In this document: positions 51,122 to 63,500 of the stretch, one piece after another
Layout: the number at the start of each line of letters is the position of its first letter
Numbering within the stretch: position 1 is the stretch's first letter
NCBI GenBank assembly: GCA_027186245.1
Contig: CP114481.1
Span: 29,543,501-29,607,500 of the forward strand
Source: Coriaria nepalensis
Taxonomy: Eukaryota > Streptophyta > Magnoliopsida > Cucurbitales > Coriariaceae
Direction: 5' to 3'
DNA: 64,000 bases
Program-made: the position numbers and the translations under genes
Notes under the pieces: generated by a model
Seen by the model: the letters and a program-made list of their open reading frames with translations, nothing else
Databases searched by the model: none
Told to the model about the DNA's origin: nothing

Positions 51122-52750
51122 TTTCAAAGCAAGTCGAACGAATTCTATTTTTGCACTACAAAGAGAAGTTTTGTGCATAACTTGCAAATGATCAATGCAA
51201 AGAAAGTGTGCATTCGCTTAACCTTTAAATCATTTCAGAGAGTCATTACAAGTCAATAACTTATTTCAAAGCAAGTCGAACGAATTCTATTTTTGCACTA
51301 CAAACACAAGTTTTGGCATAACCTGCAAACGATCAATGCCAGGAAAGTGTGCATTCGTTTAACCTTAAAATCATTTCAATGAGTCATTTCAAGTCAATAT
51401 CTTAATTCAAAGTAATTCGAACGAGCTCTATTTTTGCACTACAAATGCAAGTTTTGGGCATAACTTCCAAATGATCAATGCACGGAAAGTGTGCATTCGT
51501 TGAACCTTAAAATCTTTTCAATGAGTCATTTCAAGTCAATAACTTATTTCAAAGCAAGTCGAACGAATTCTATGTTTGCACTACAAACACAAGTTTTGTG
51601 CATAACTTGCAAATGATCAATGCAAAGAAAGTGTTCATTCGTTTAACCTTAAAATCATTTCAATGAGTCATTTCAAGTCAATAACTTATTTCTAAGCAAG
51701 TCGAACGAATTCAATTTTTACACTACAAACACAAGTTTTGTGCATAACTTGCAAATGATCAATGCAAGGAAAGTGTGCATTCGTTTAACCTTAAAATCAT
51801 TTCAATCAGTCATTTCAAGTCAATAACTTATTTCAAAGCAAGTCGAACGAATTCTATTTTTGCACTACAAATGCACGTTTTTTGCATAACTTGCAAATGA
51901 TCAATGCAAGGAAAGTGTGCATTCGTTTAACCTTAAAATCATTTCAATGACTCATTTCAAGTCAATAACTTATTTCAAAGCAAGTCGAATGAATTCAATT
52001 TTTGCACTACAAACACAAGTTTTGTGCATAACTTGCAAATGATCAATGCAAGGAAAGTGTGCATTCGTTTAACCTTAAAATCATTTCAATGAGTCATTTC
52101 AAGTGAATATCTTATTTCAAAGTAATTCGAACGAGCACTATTTTTGCACTACAAATGCAAGTTTTCTGCATAACTTGCAAATGATCAATGCAAGGAAAGT
52201 GTGCATTCGTTTAACCTTAAAATCATTTCAATGAGTCATTTCAGGTCAATAACTTAATTCAAAGCAAGTCGAACGAATTCTATTTTTGCACAACAAACAC
52301 AAGTTTTGTGCATAACCTCCAAATGATCAATGCAAGGAAAGTGTGCATTCGTTTAACCTTAAAATCCTTTCAATGAGTCATTTCAAGTCGATAACTTATT
52401 TCAAAGCGAGTCGAACGAATTCTATTTTTGCACTACAAACACAAGTTTTGGCATAACCTGCAAACGATCAATGCCAGGAAAGTGTGCATTCGTTTAACCT
52501 TAAAATCATTTCAATGAGTCATTTCAAGTCAATATCTTAATTCAAAGTAATTCGAACGAGCTCTATTTTTGCACTACAAATGCAAGTTTTGGGCATAACT
52601 TCCAAATGATCAATGCACGGAAAGTGTGCATTCGTTGAACCTTAAAATCTTTTCAATGAGTCATTTCAAGTCAATAACTTATTTCAAAGCAAGTCGAACG
52701 AATTCTATGTTTGCACTACAAACACAAGTTTTGTGCATAACTTGCAAATG
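51122..52750 (+). repeat. Nested duplication inside the 6951-bp HOR, first copy
   Basis: This 1.6 kb stretch recurs 2412 bp downstream, at 53534-55162 (GCCAGG 51338 and 53750, 52473 and 54885). Both contain the ordered series CAAAGAGAAG, GCCAGG, GAGCTCT, CGTTGAACC, TATGTTTGC, TTTTTACAC, AATCAGTCATT and GTGAATATC. The match ends at GATTAATG (52750) versus GATCAATG (55162). Confidence 0.8.
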
Positions 52751-53533
52751 ATTAATGCAAGGAAAGTGTGCATTCGTTTAACCTTTAAATCATTTCAGAG
52801 AGTCATTACAAGTCAATAACTTATTTCAAAGCAAGTCGAACGAATTCTATTTTTGCACTACAAACACAAGTTTTGTGCATAACTTGCAAACGATAAATGC
52901 AAGGAAAGTGTGGATTCGTTTAACCTTAAAATCATTTCAATGAGTCATTTCAAGTCAATAACTTATTTCAAAGCAAGTCGAACGAATTCTATATTTGCAC
53001 TACAAACACAGGTTTTGTGCATAACTTGCAACTGATCAGTGCAAGGAAAGTGTGCATTTGTTTAACCTTGAAATCATTTCAACGAGTCATTTCAAGTCAA
53101 TAACTTATTCCAAAGCAAGTCGAACGAATTCTATTTTTGCACTACAAACAGAAGTTTTTTCCATAACTTGCAAATGATCAATGCAAGGAAAGTGTGCATT
53201 CGTTTAACCTTAAAATCATTTCAATGAGTCATTTCAAGTCAATAACTTATTTCAAAGCAAGTCGAACGAATTCTATTTTTGCACTACAAACAGAAGTTTT
53301 TTGCATAACTTGCAAATGATCAATGCAAGAAAAGTGTGCATTCGTTTAACCTTAAAATCATTTCAATGAGTCATTTCAAGTCAATAACTTATTTCAAAGC
53401 AAGTCGAATGAATTCAATTTTTGCACTACAAACACAAGTTTTGTGCATAACTTCCAAATGATCAATGCAAAGAAAGTGTCCATTCGTTTAACCTTAAAAT
53501 CATTTCAATGAGTCATTTCAAGTCAATATCTTA

Positions 53534-55162
53534 TTTCAAAGCAAGTCGAACGAATTCTATTTTTGCACTACAAAGAGAAGTTTTGTGCATAACTTGCAAA
53601 TGATCAATGCAAAGAAAGTGTGCATTCGCTTAACCTTTAAATCATTTCAGAGAGTCATTACAAGTCAATAACTTATTTCAAAGCAAGTCGAACGAATTCT
53701 ATTTTTGCACTACAAACACAAGTTTTGGCATAACCTGCAAACGATCAATGCCAGGAAAGTGTGCATTCGTTTAACCTTAAAATCATTTCAATGAGTCATT
53801 TCAAGTCAATATCTTAATTCAAAGTAATTCGAACGAGCTCTATTTTTGCACTACAAATGCAAGTTTTGGGCATAACTTCCAAATGATCAATGCACGGAAA
53901 GTGTGCATTCGTTGAACCTTAAAATCTTTTCAATGAGTCATTTCAAGTCAATAACTTATTTCAAAGCAAGTCGAACGAATTCTATGTTTGCACTACAAAC
54001 ACAAGTTTTGTGCATAACTTGCAAATGATCAATGCAAAGAAAGTGTTCATTCGTTTAACCTTAAAATCATTTCAATGAGTCATTTCAAGTCAATAACTTA
54101 TTTCTAAGCAAGTCGAACGAATTCAATTTTTACACTACAAACACAAGTTTTGTGCATAACTTGCAAATGATCAATGCAAGGAAAGTGTGCATTCGTTTAA
54201 CCTTAAAATCATTTCAATCAGTCATTTCAAGTCAATAACTTATTTCAAAGCAAGTCGAACGAATTCTATTTTTGCACTACAAATGCACGTTTTTTGCATA
54301 ACTTGCAAATGATCAATGCAAGGAAAGTGTGCATTCGTTTAACCTTAAAATCATTTCAATGACTCATTTCAAGTCAATAACTTATTTCAAAGCAAGTCGA
54401 ATGAATTCAATTTTTGCACTACAAACACAAGTTTTGTGCATAACTTGCAAATGATCAATGCAAGGAAAGTGTGCATTCGTTTAACCTTAAAATCATTTCA
54501 ATGAGTCATTTCAAGTGAATATCTTATTTCAAAGTAATTTGAACGAGCACTACTTTTGCACTACAAATGCAAGTTTTCTGCATAACTTGCAAATGATCAA
54601 TGCAAGGAAAGTGTGCATTCGTTTAACCTTAAAATCATTTCAATGAGTCATTTCAGGTCAATAACTTAATTCAAAGCAAGTCGAACGAATTCTATTTTTG
54701 CACAACAAACACAAGTTTTGTGCATAACCTCCAAATGATCAATGCAAGGAAAGTGTGCATTCGTTTAACCTTAAAATCCTTTCAATGAGTCATTTCAAGT
54801 CGATAACTTATTTCAAAGCGAGTCGAACGAATTCTATTTTTGCACTACAAACACAAGTTTTGGCATAACCTGCAAACGATCAATGCCAGGAAAGTGTGCA
54901 TTCGTTTAACCTTAAAATCATTTCAATGAGTCATTTCAAGTCAATATCTTAATTCAAAGTAATTCGAACGAGCTCTATTTTTGCACTACAAATGCAAGTT
55001 TTGGGCATAACTTCCAAATGATCAATGCACGGAAAGTGTGCATTCGTTGAACCTTAAAATCTTTTCAATGAGTCATTTCAAGTCAATAACTTATTTCAAA
55101 GCAAGTCGAACGAATTCTATGTTTGCACTACAAACACAAGTTTTGTGCATAACTTGCAAATG
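53534..55162 (+). repeat. Nested duplication inside the 6951-bp HOR, second copy
   Basis: This is the partner of 51122-52750. One linked pair of private changes, AATTTGAACGAGCAC with CTACTTTTGC at about 54537-54556, is absent from the first copy but present at the matching place in the next 6951-bp unit (61488-61507). The nested duplication is therefore older than the 6951-bp duplication. Confidence 0.8.
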
Positions 55163-55319
55163 ATCAATGCAAAGAAAGTGTTCATTCGTTTAACCTTAAA
55201 ATCATTTCAATGAGTCATTTCAAGTCAATAACTTATTTCTAAGCAAGTCGAACGAATTCAATTTTTACACTACAAACACAAGTTTTGTGCATAACTTGCA
55301 AATGATCAATGCAAGGAAA

Positions 55320-56516
55320 GTGTGCATTCGTTTAACCTTAAAATCATTTCAATGAGTCATTTCAGGTCAATAACTTAATTCAAAGCAAGTCGAACGAATT
55401 CTATTTTTGCACAACAAACACAAGTTTTGTGCATAACCTCCAAATGATCAATGCAAGGAAAGTGTGCATTCGTTTAACCTTAAAATCCTTTCAATGAGTC
55501 ATTTCAAGTCGATAACTTATTTCAAAGCGAGTCGAACGAATTCTATTTTTGCACTACAAACACAAGTTTTGGCATAACCTGCAAACGATCAATGCCAGGA
55601 AAGTGTGCATTCGTTTAACCTTAAAATCATTTCAATGAGTCATTTCAAGTCAATATCTTAATTCAAAGTAATTCGAACGAGCTCTATTTTTGCACTACAA
55701 ATGCAAGTTTTGGGCATAACTTCCAAATGATCAATGCACGGAAAGTGTGCATTCGTTGAACCTTAAAATCTTTTCAATGAGTCATTTCAAGTCAATAACT
55801 TATTTCAAAGCAAGTCGAACGAATTCTATGTTTGCACTACAAACACAAGTTTTGTGCATAACTTGCAAATGATTAATGCAAGGAAAGTGTGCATTCGTTT
55901 AACCTTTAAATCATTTCAGAGAGTCATTACAAGTCAATAACTTATTTCAAAGCAAGTCGAACGAATTCTATTTTTGCACTACAAACACAAGTTTTGTGCA
56001 TAACTTGCAAACGATAAATGCAAGGAAAGTGTGGATTCGTTTAACCTTAAAATCATTTCAATGAGTCATTTCAAGTCAATAACTTATTTCAAAGCAAGTC
56101 GAACGAATTCTATATTTGCACTACAAACACAGGTTTTGTGCATAACTTGCAACTGATCAATGCAAGGAAAGTGTGCATTTGTTTAACCTTGAAATCATTT
56201 CAACGAGTCATTTCAAGTCAATAACTTATTCCAAAGCAAGTCGAACGAATTCTATTTTTGCACTACAAACAGAAGTTTTTTCCATAACTTGCAAATGATC
56301 AATGCAAGGAAAGTGTGCATTCGTTTAACCTTAAAATCATTTCAATGAGTCATTTCAAGTCAATAACTTATTTCAAAGCAAGTCGAACGAATTCTATTTT
56401 TGCACTACAAACAGAAGTTTTTTGCATAACTTGCAAATGATCAATGCAAGGAAAGTGTGCATTCGTTTAACCTTAAAATCATTTCAATGAGTCATTTCAA
56501 GTCAATAACTTATTTC
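55320..56516 (+). repeat. Second nested duplication (3121-bp offset) inside the HOR
   Basis: This matches 52200-53395 at 3121 bp: TTTCAGGTC 52240 and 55361; GATTAATG 52750 and 55871. It includes the CACAGG monomer and the TTTTTTCCATAAC monomer. Differences include GATCAGTGC near 53034 versus GATCAATGC, and AAGAAAAG near 53327 versus AAGGAAAG. The match stops near 56516. Confidence 0.75.
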
Positions 56517-57550
56517 AAAGCAAGTCAAACGAATTGTATTTTTGCACTACAAACACAAGTTTTGGCATAACCTGCAAACGATCAATGCCAGGAAAGTGTG
56601 CATTCGTTTAACCTTAAAATCATTTCAATGAGTCATTTCAAGTCAATATCTTAATTCAAAGTAATTCGAACGAGCTCTATTTTTGCACTACAAATGCAAG
56701 TTTTGGGCATAACTTCCAAATGATCAATGCACGGAAAGTGTGCATTCGTTGAACCTTAAAATCTTTTCAATGAGTCATTTCAAGTCAATAACTTATTTCA
56801 AAGCAAGTCGAACGAATTCTATGTTTGCACTACAAACACAAGTTTTGTGCATAACTTCCAAATGATCATTGCAAAGAAAGTGTTCATTCGTTTAACCTTA
56901 AAATCATTTCAATGAGTCATTTCAAGTCAATATCTTATTTCAAAGCAAGTCGAACGAATTCTATTTTTGCACTACAAAGAGAAGTTTTGTGCATAACTTG
57001 CAAATGATCAATGCAAAGAAAGTGTGCATTCGTTTAACTTAAAATCATTTCAATGAGTCATTTCCAGTCAATAACTTATTTCAAAGGAAGTCGAACGAAT
57101 TCTCTTTTTGCACTACAAAGAGAAGTTTTGTGCATAACTTGCAACTGATCAATGCAAGGAAAGTGTGCATTCGTTTAACCTTAAAATCATTTCAATGAGT
57201 CATTTCAAGTCAATAACTTATTGCAAAGCAACTCGAACGAATTCTATTTTTGCACTACAAACACAAGTTTTGTGCATAACTTGCAATTGATCAATGCAAG
57301 GAAAGTGTGCATTCGTTTAACCTTAAAATCATTTCAATGAGTCATTTCAAGTCAATAACTTATTTCAAAGCAAGTCGAACGAATTCTATTTTTGCACTAC
57401 AAACAGAAGTTTTTTGCATAACTTGCAAATGATCAATGCAAGGAAAGTGTGCATTCGTTTAACCTTAAAATCATTTCAATGAGTCATTTCAAGTCAATAA
57501 CTTATTTCAAAGCAAGTCGAACGAATTCTATTTTTGCACTACAAACAGAC

Positions 57551-60500
57551 GTTTTTTGCATAACTTGCAAATGATCAATGCAAGGAAAGTGTGCATTCGT
57601 TTAACCTTAAAATCATTTCAATGACTCATTTCAAGTCAATAACTTATTTCAAAGCAAGTCGAATGAATTCAATTTTTGCACTACAAACACAAGTTTTGTG
57701 CATAACTTGCAAATGATCAATGCAAGGAAAGTGTGCATTCGTTTAACCTTAAAATCATTTCAATGAGTCATTTCAAGTGAATATCTTATTTCAAAGTAAT
57801 TCGAACGAGCACTATTTTTGCACTACAAATGCAAGTTTTCTGCATAACTTGCAAATGATCAATGCAAGGAAAGTGTGCATTCGTTTAACCTTAAAATCAT
57901 TTCAATGAGTCATTTCAGGTCAATAACTTAATTCAAAGCAAGTCGAACGAATTCTATTTTTGCACAACAAACACAAGTTTTGTGCATAACCTCCAAATGA
58001 TCAATGCAAGGAAAGTGTGCATTCGTTTAACCTTAAAATCCTTTCAATGAGTCATTTCAAGTCGATAACTTATTTCAAAGCAAGTCGAACGAATTCTATT
58101 TTTGCACTACAAAGAGAAGTTTTGTGCATAACTTGCAAATGATCAATGCAAAGAAAGTGTGCATTCGCTTAACCTTTAAATCATTTCAGAGAGTCATTAC
58201 AAGTCAATAACTTATTTCAAAGCAAGTCGAACGAATTCTATTTTTGCACTACAAACACAAGTTTTGGCATAACCTGCAAACGATCAATGCCAGGAAAGTG
58301 TGCATTCGTTTAACCTTAAAATCATTTCAATGAGTCATTTCAAGTCAATATCTTAATTCAAAGTAATTCGAACGAGCTCTATTTTTGCACTACAAATGCA
58401 AGTTTTGGGCATAACTTCCAAATGATCAATGCACGGAAAGTGTGCATTCGTTGAACCTTAAAATCTTTTCAATGAGTCATTTCAAGTCAATAACTTATTT
58501 CAAAGCAAGTCGAACGAATTCTATGTTTGCACTACAAACACAAGTTTTGTGCATAACTTGCAAATGATCAATGCAAAGAAAGTGTTCATTCGTTTAACCT
58601 TAAAATCATTTCAATGAGTCATTTCAAGTCAATAACTTATTTCTAAGCAAGTCGAACGAATTCAATTTTTACACTACAAACACAAGTTTTGTGCATAACT
58701 TGCAAATGATCAATGCAAGGAAAGTGTGCATTCGTTTAACCTTAAAATCATTTCAATCAGTCATTTCAAGTCAATAACTTATTTCAAAGCAAGTCGAACG
58801 AATTCTATTTTTGCACTACAAATGCACGTTTTTTGCATAACTTGCAAATGATCAATGCAAGGAAAGTGTGCATTCGTTTAACCTTAAAATCATTTCAATG
58901 ACTCATTTCAAGTCAATAACTTATTTCAAAGCAAGTCGAATGAATTCAATTTTTGCACTACAAACACAAGTTTTGTGCATAACTTGCAAATGATCAATGC
59001 AAGGAAAGTGTGCATTCGTTTAACCTTAAAATCATTTCAATGAGTCATTTCAAGTGAATATCTTATTTCAAAGTAATTCGAACGAGCACTATTTTTGCAC
59101 TACAAATGCAAGTTTTCTGCATAACTTGCAAATGATCAATGCAAGGAAAGTGTGCATTCGTTTAACCTTAAAATCATTTCAATGAGTCATTTCAGGTCAA
59201 TAACTTAATTCAAAGCAAGTCGAACGAATTCTATTTTTGCACAACAAACACAAGTTTTGTGCATAACCTCCAAATGATCAATGCAAGGAAAGTGTGCATT
59301 CGTTTAACCTTAAAATCCTTTCAATGAGTCATTTCAAGTCGATAACTTATTTCAAAGCGAGTCGAACGAATTCTATTTTTGCACTACAAACACAAGTTTT
59401 GGCATAACCTGCAAACGATCAATGCCAGGAAAGTGTGCATTCGTTTAACCTTAAAATCATTTCAATGAGTCATTTCAAGTCAATATCTTAATTCAAAGTA
59501 ATTCGAACGAGCTCTATTTTTGCACTACAAATGCAAGTTTTGGGCATAACTTCCAAATGATCAATGCACGGAAAGTGTGCATTCGTTGAACCTTAAAATC
59601 TTTTCAATGAGTCATTTCAAGTCAATAACTTATTTCAAAGCAAGTCGAACGAATTCTATGTTTGCACTACAAACACAAGTTTTGTGCATAACTTGCAAAT
59701 GATTAATGCAAGGAAAGTGTGCATTCGTTTAACCTTTAAATCATTTCAGAGAGTCATTACAAGTCAATAACTTATTTCAAAGCAAGTCGAACGAATTCTA
59801 TTTTTGCACTACAAACACAAGTTTTGTGCATAACTTGCAAACGATAAATGCAAGGAAAGTGTGGATTCGTTTAACCTTAAAATCATTTCAATGAGTCATT
59901 TCAAGTCAATAACTTATTTCAAAGCAAGTCGAACGAATTCTATATTTGCACTACAAACACAGGTTTTGTGCATAACTTGCAACTGATCAGTGCAAGGAAA
60001 GTGTGCATTTGTTTAACCTTGAAATCATTTCAACGAGTCATTTCAAGTCAATAACTTATTCCAAAGCAAGTCGAACGAATTCTATTTTTGCACTACAAAC
60101 AGAAGTTTTTTCCATAACTTGCAAATGATCAATGCAAGGAAAGTGTGCATTCGTTTAACCTTAAAATCATTTCAATGAGTCATTTCAAGTCAATAACTTA
60201 TTTCAAAGCAAGTCGAACGAATTCTATTTTTGCACTACAAACAGAAGTTTTTTGCATAACTTGCAAATGATCAATGCAAGAAAAGTGTGCATTCGTTTAA
60301 CCTTAAAATCATTTCAATGAGTCATTTCAAGTCAATAACTTATTTCAAAGCAAGTCGAATGAATTCAATTTTTGCACTACAAACACAAGTTTTGTGCATA
60401 ACTTCCAAATGATCAATGCAAAGAAAGTGTCCATTCGTTTAACCTTAAAATCATTTCAATGAGTCATTTCAAGTCAATATCTTATTTCAAAGCAAGTCGA

Positions 60501-63500
60501 ACGAATTCTATTTTTGCACTACAAAGAGAAGTTTTGTGCATAACTTGCAAATGATCAATGCAAAGAAAGTGTGCATTCGCTTAACCTTTAAATCATTTCA
60601 GAGAGTCATTACAAGTCAATAACTTATTTCAAAGCAAGTCGAACGAATTCTATTTTTGCACTACAAACACAAGTTTTGGCATAACCTGCAAACGATCAAT
60701 GCCAGGAAAGTGTGCATTCGTTTAACCTTAAAATCATTTCAATGAGTCATTTCAAGTCAATATCTTAATTCAAAGTAATTCGAACGAGCTCTATTTTTGC
60801 ACTACAAATGCAAGTTTTGGGCATAACTTCCAAATGATCAATGCACGGAAAGTGTGCATTCGTTGAACCTTAAAATCTTTTCAATGAGTCATTTCAAGTC
60901 AATAACTTATTTCAAAGCAAGTCGAACGAATTCTATGTTTGCACTACAAACACAAGTTTTGTGCATAACTTGCAAATGATCAATGCAAAGAAAGTGTTCA
61001 TTCGTTTAACCTTAAAATCATTTCAATGAGTCATTTCAAGTCAATAACTTATTTCTAAGCAAGTCGAACGAATTCAATTTTTACACTACAAACACAAGTT
61101 TTGTGCATAACTTGCAAATGATCAATGCAAGGAAAGTGTGCATTCGTTTAACCTTAAAATCATTTCAATCAGTCATTTCAAGTCAATAACTTATTTCAAA
61201 GCAAGTCGAACGAATTCTATTTTTGCACTACAAATGCACGTTTTTTGCATAACTTGCAAATGATCAATGCAAGGAAAGTGTGCATTCGTTTAACCTTAAA
61301 ATCATTTCAATGACTCATTTCAAGTCAATAACTTATTTCAAAGCAAGTCGAATGAATTCAATTTTTGCACTACAAACACAAGTTTTGTGCATAACTTGCA
61401 AATGATCAATGCAAGGAAAGTGTGCATTCGTTTAACCTTAAAATCATTTCAATGAGTCATTTCAAGTGAATATCTTATTTCAAAGTAATTTGAACGAGCA
61501 CTACTTTTGCACTACAAATGCAAGTTTTCTGCATAACTTGCAAATGATCAATGCAAGGAAAGTGTGCATTCGTTTAACCTTAAAATCATTTCAATGAGTC
61601 ATTTCAGGTCAATAACTTAATTCAAAGCAAGTCGAACGAATTCTATTTTTGCACAACAAACACAAGTTTTGTGCATAACCTCCAAATGATCAATGCAAGG
61701 AAAGTGTGCATTCGTTTAACCTTAAAATCCTTTCAATGAGTCATTTCAAGTCGATAACTTATTTCAAAGCGAGTCGAACGAATTCTATTTTTGCACTACA
61801 AACACAAGTTTTGGCATAACCTGCAAACGATCAATGCCAGGAAAGTGTGCATTCGTTTAACCTTAAAATCATTTCAATGAGTCATTTCAAGTCAATATCT
61901 TAATTCAAAGTAATTCGAACGAGCTCTATTTTTGCACTACAAATGCAAGTTTTGGGCATAACTTCCAAATGATCAATGCACGGAAAGTGTGCATTCGTTG
62001 AACCTTAAAATCTTTTCAATGAGTCATTTCAAGTCAATAACTTATTTCAAAGCAAGTCGAACGAATTCTATGTTTGCACTACAAACACAAGTTTTGTGCA
62101 TAACTTGCAAATGATCAATGCAAAGAAAGTGTTCATTCGTTTAACCTTAAAATCATTTCAATGAGTCATTTCAAGTCAATAACTTATTTCTAAGCAAGTC
62201 GAACGAATTCAATTTTTACACTACAAACACAAGTTTTGTGCATAACTTGCAAATGATCAATGCAAGGAAAGTGTGCATTCGTTTAACCTTAAAATCATTT
62301 CAATGAGTCATTTCAGGTCAATAACTTAATTCAAAGCAAGTCGAACGAATTCTATTTTTGCACAACAAACACAAGTTTTGTGCATAACCTCCAAATGATC
62401 AATGCAAGGAAAGTGTGCATTCGTTTAACCTTAAAATCCTTTCAATGAGTCATTTCAAGTCGATAACTTATTTCAAAGCGAGTCGAACGAATTCTATTTT
62501 TGCACTACAAACACAAGTTTTGGCATAACCTGCAAACGATCAATGCCAGGAAAGTGTGCATTCGTTTAACCTTAAAATCATTTCAATGAGTCATTTCAAG
62601 TCAATATCTTAATTCAAAGTAATTCGAACGAGCTCTATTTTTGCACTACAAATGCAAGTTTTGGGCATAACTTCCAAATGATCAATGCACGGAAAGTGTG
62701 CATTCGTTGAACCTTAAAATCTTTTCAATGAGTCATTTCAAGTCAATAACTTATTTCAAAGCAAGTCGAACGAATTCTATGTTTGCACTACAAACACAAG
62801 TTTTGTGCATAACTTGCAAATGATTAATGCAAGGAAAGTGTGCATTCGTTTAACCTTTAAATCATTTCAGAGAGTCATTACAAGTCAATAACTTATTTCA
62901 AAGCAAGTCGAACGAATTCTATTTTTGCACTACAAACACAAGTTTTGTGCATAACTTGCAAACGATAAATGCAAGGAAAGTGTGGATTCGTTTAACCTTA
63001 AAATCATTTCAATGAGTCATTTCAAGTCAATAACTTATTTCAAAGCAAGTCGAACGAATTCTATATTTGCACTACAAACACAGGTTTTGTGCATAACTTG
63101 CAACTGATCAATGCAAGGAAAGTGTGCATTTGTTTAACCTTGAAATCATTTCAACGAGTCATTTCAAGTCAATAACTTATTCCAAAGCAAGTCGAACGAA
63201 TTCTATTTTTGCACTACAAACAGAAGTTTTTTCCATAACTTGCAAATGATCAATGCAAGGAAAGTGTGCATTCGTTTAACCTTAAAATCATTTCAATGAG
63301 TCATTTCAAGTCAATAACTTATTTCAAAGCAAGTCGAACGAATTCTATTTTTGCACTACAAACAGAAGTTTTTTGCATAACTTGCAAATGATCAATGCAA
63401 GGAAAGTGTGCATTCGTTTAACCTTAAAATCATTTCAATGAGTCATTTCAAGTCAATAACTTATTTCAAAGCAAGTCAAACGAATTGTATTTTTGCACTA

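Larger units (their letters stand above)
50600..57550 (+). repeat. 6951-bp HOR unit, copy 1 (about 49 monomers)
   Basis: The rare GCCAGG variant occurs at 51338, 52473, 53750, 54885, 55594 and 56587, and every one recurs exactly 6951 bp later (58289, 59424, 60701, 61836, 62545, 63538). The spacings 1135, 1277, 1135, 709 and 993 are repeated in the same order. The left edge is near 50.6 kb: ACAAATGCACG at 50593 faces ACAAACAGACG at 57544, and the units before that differ. Shorter duplications are nested inside the unit. Confidence 0.9.
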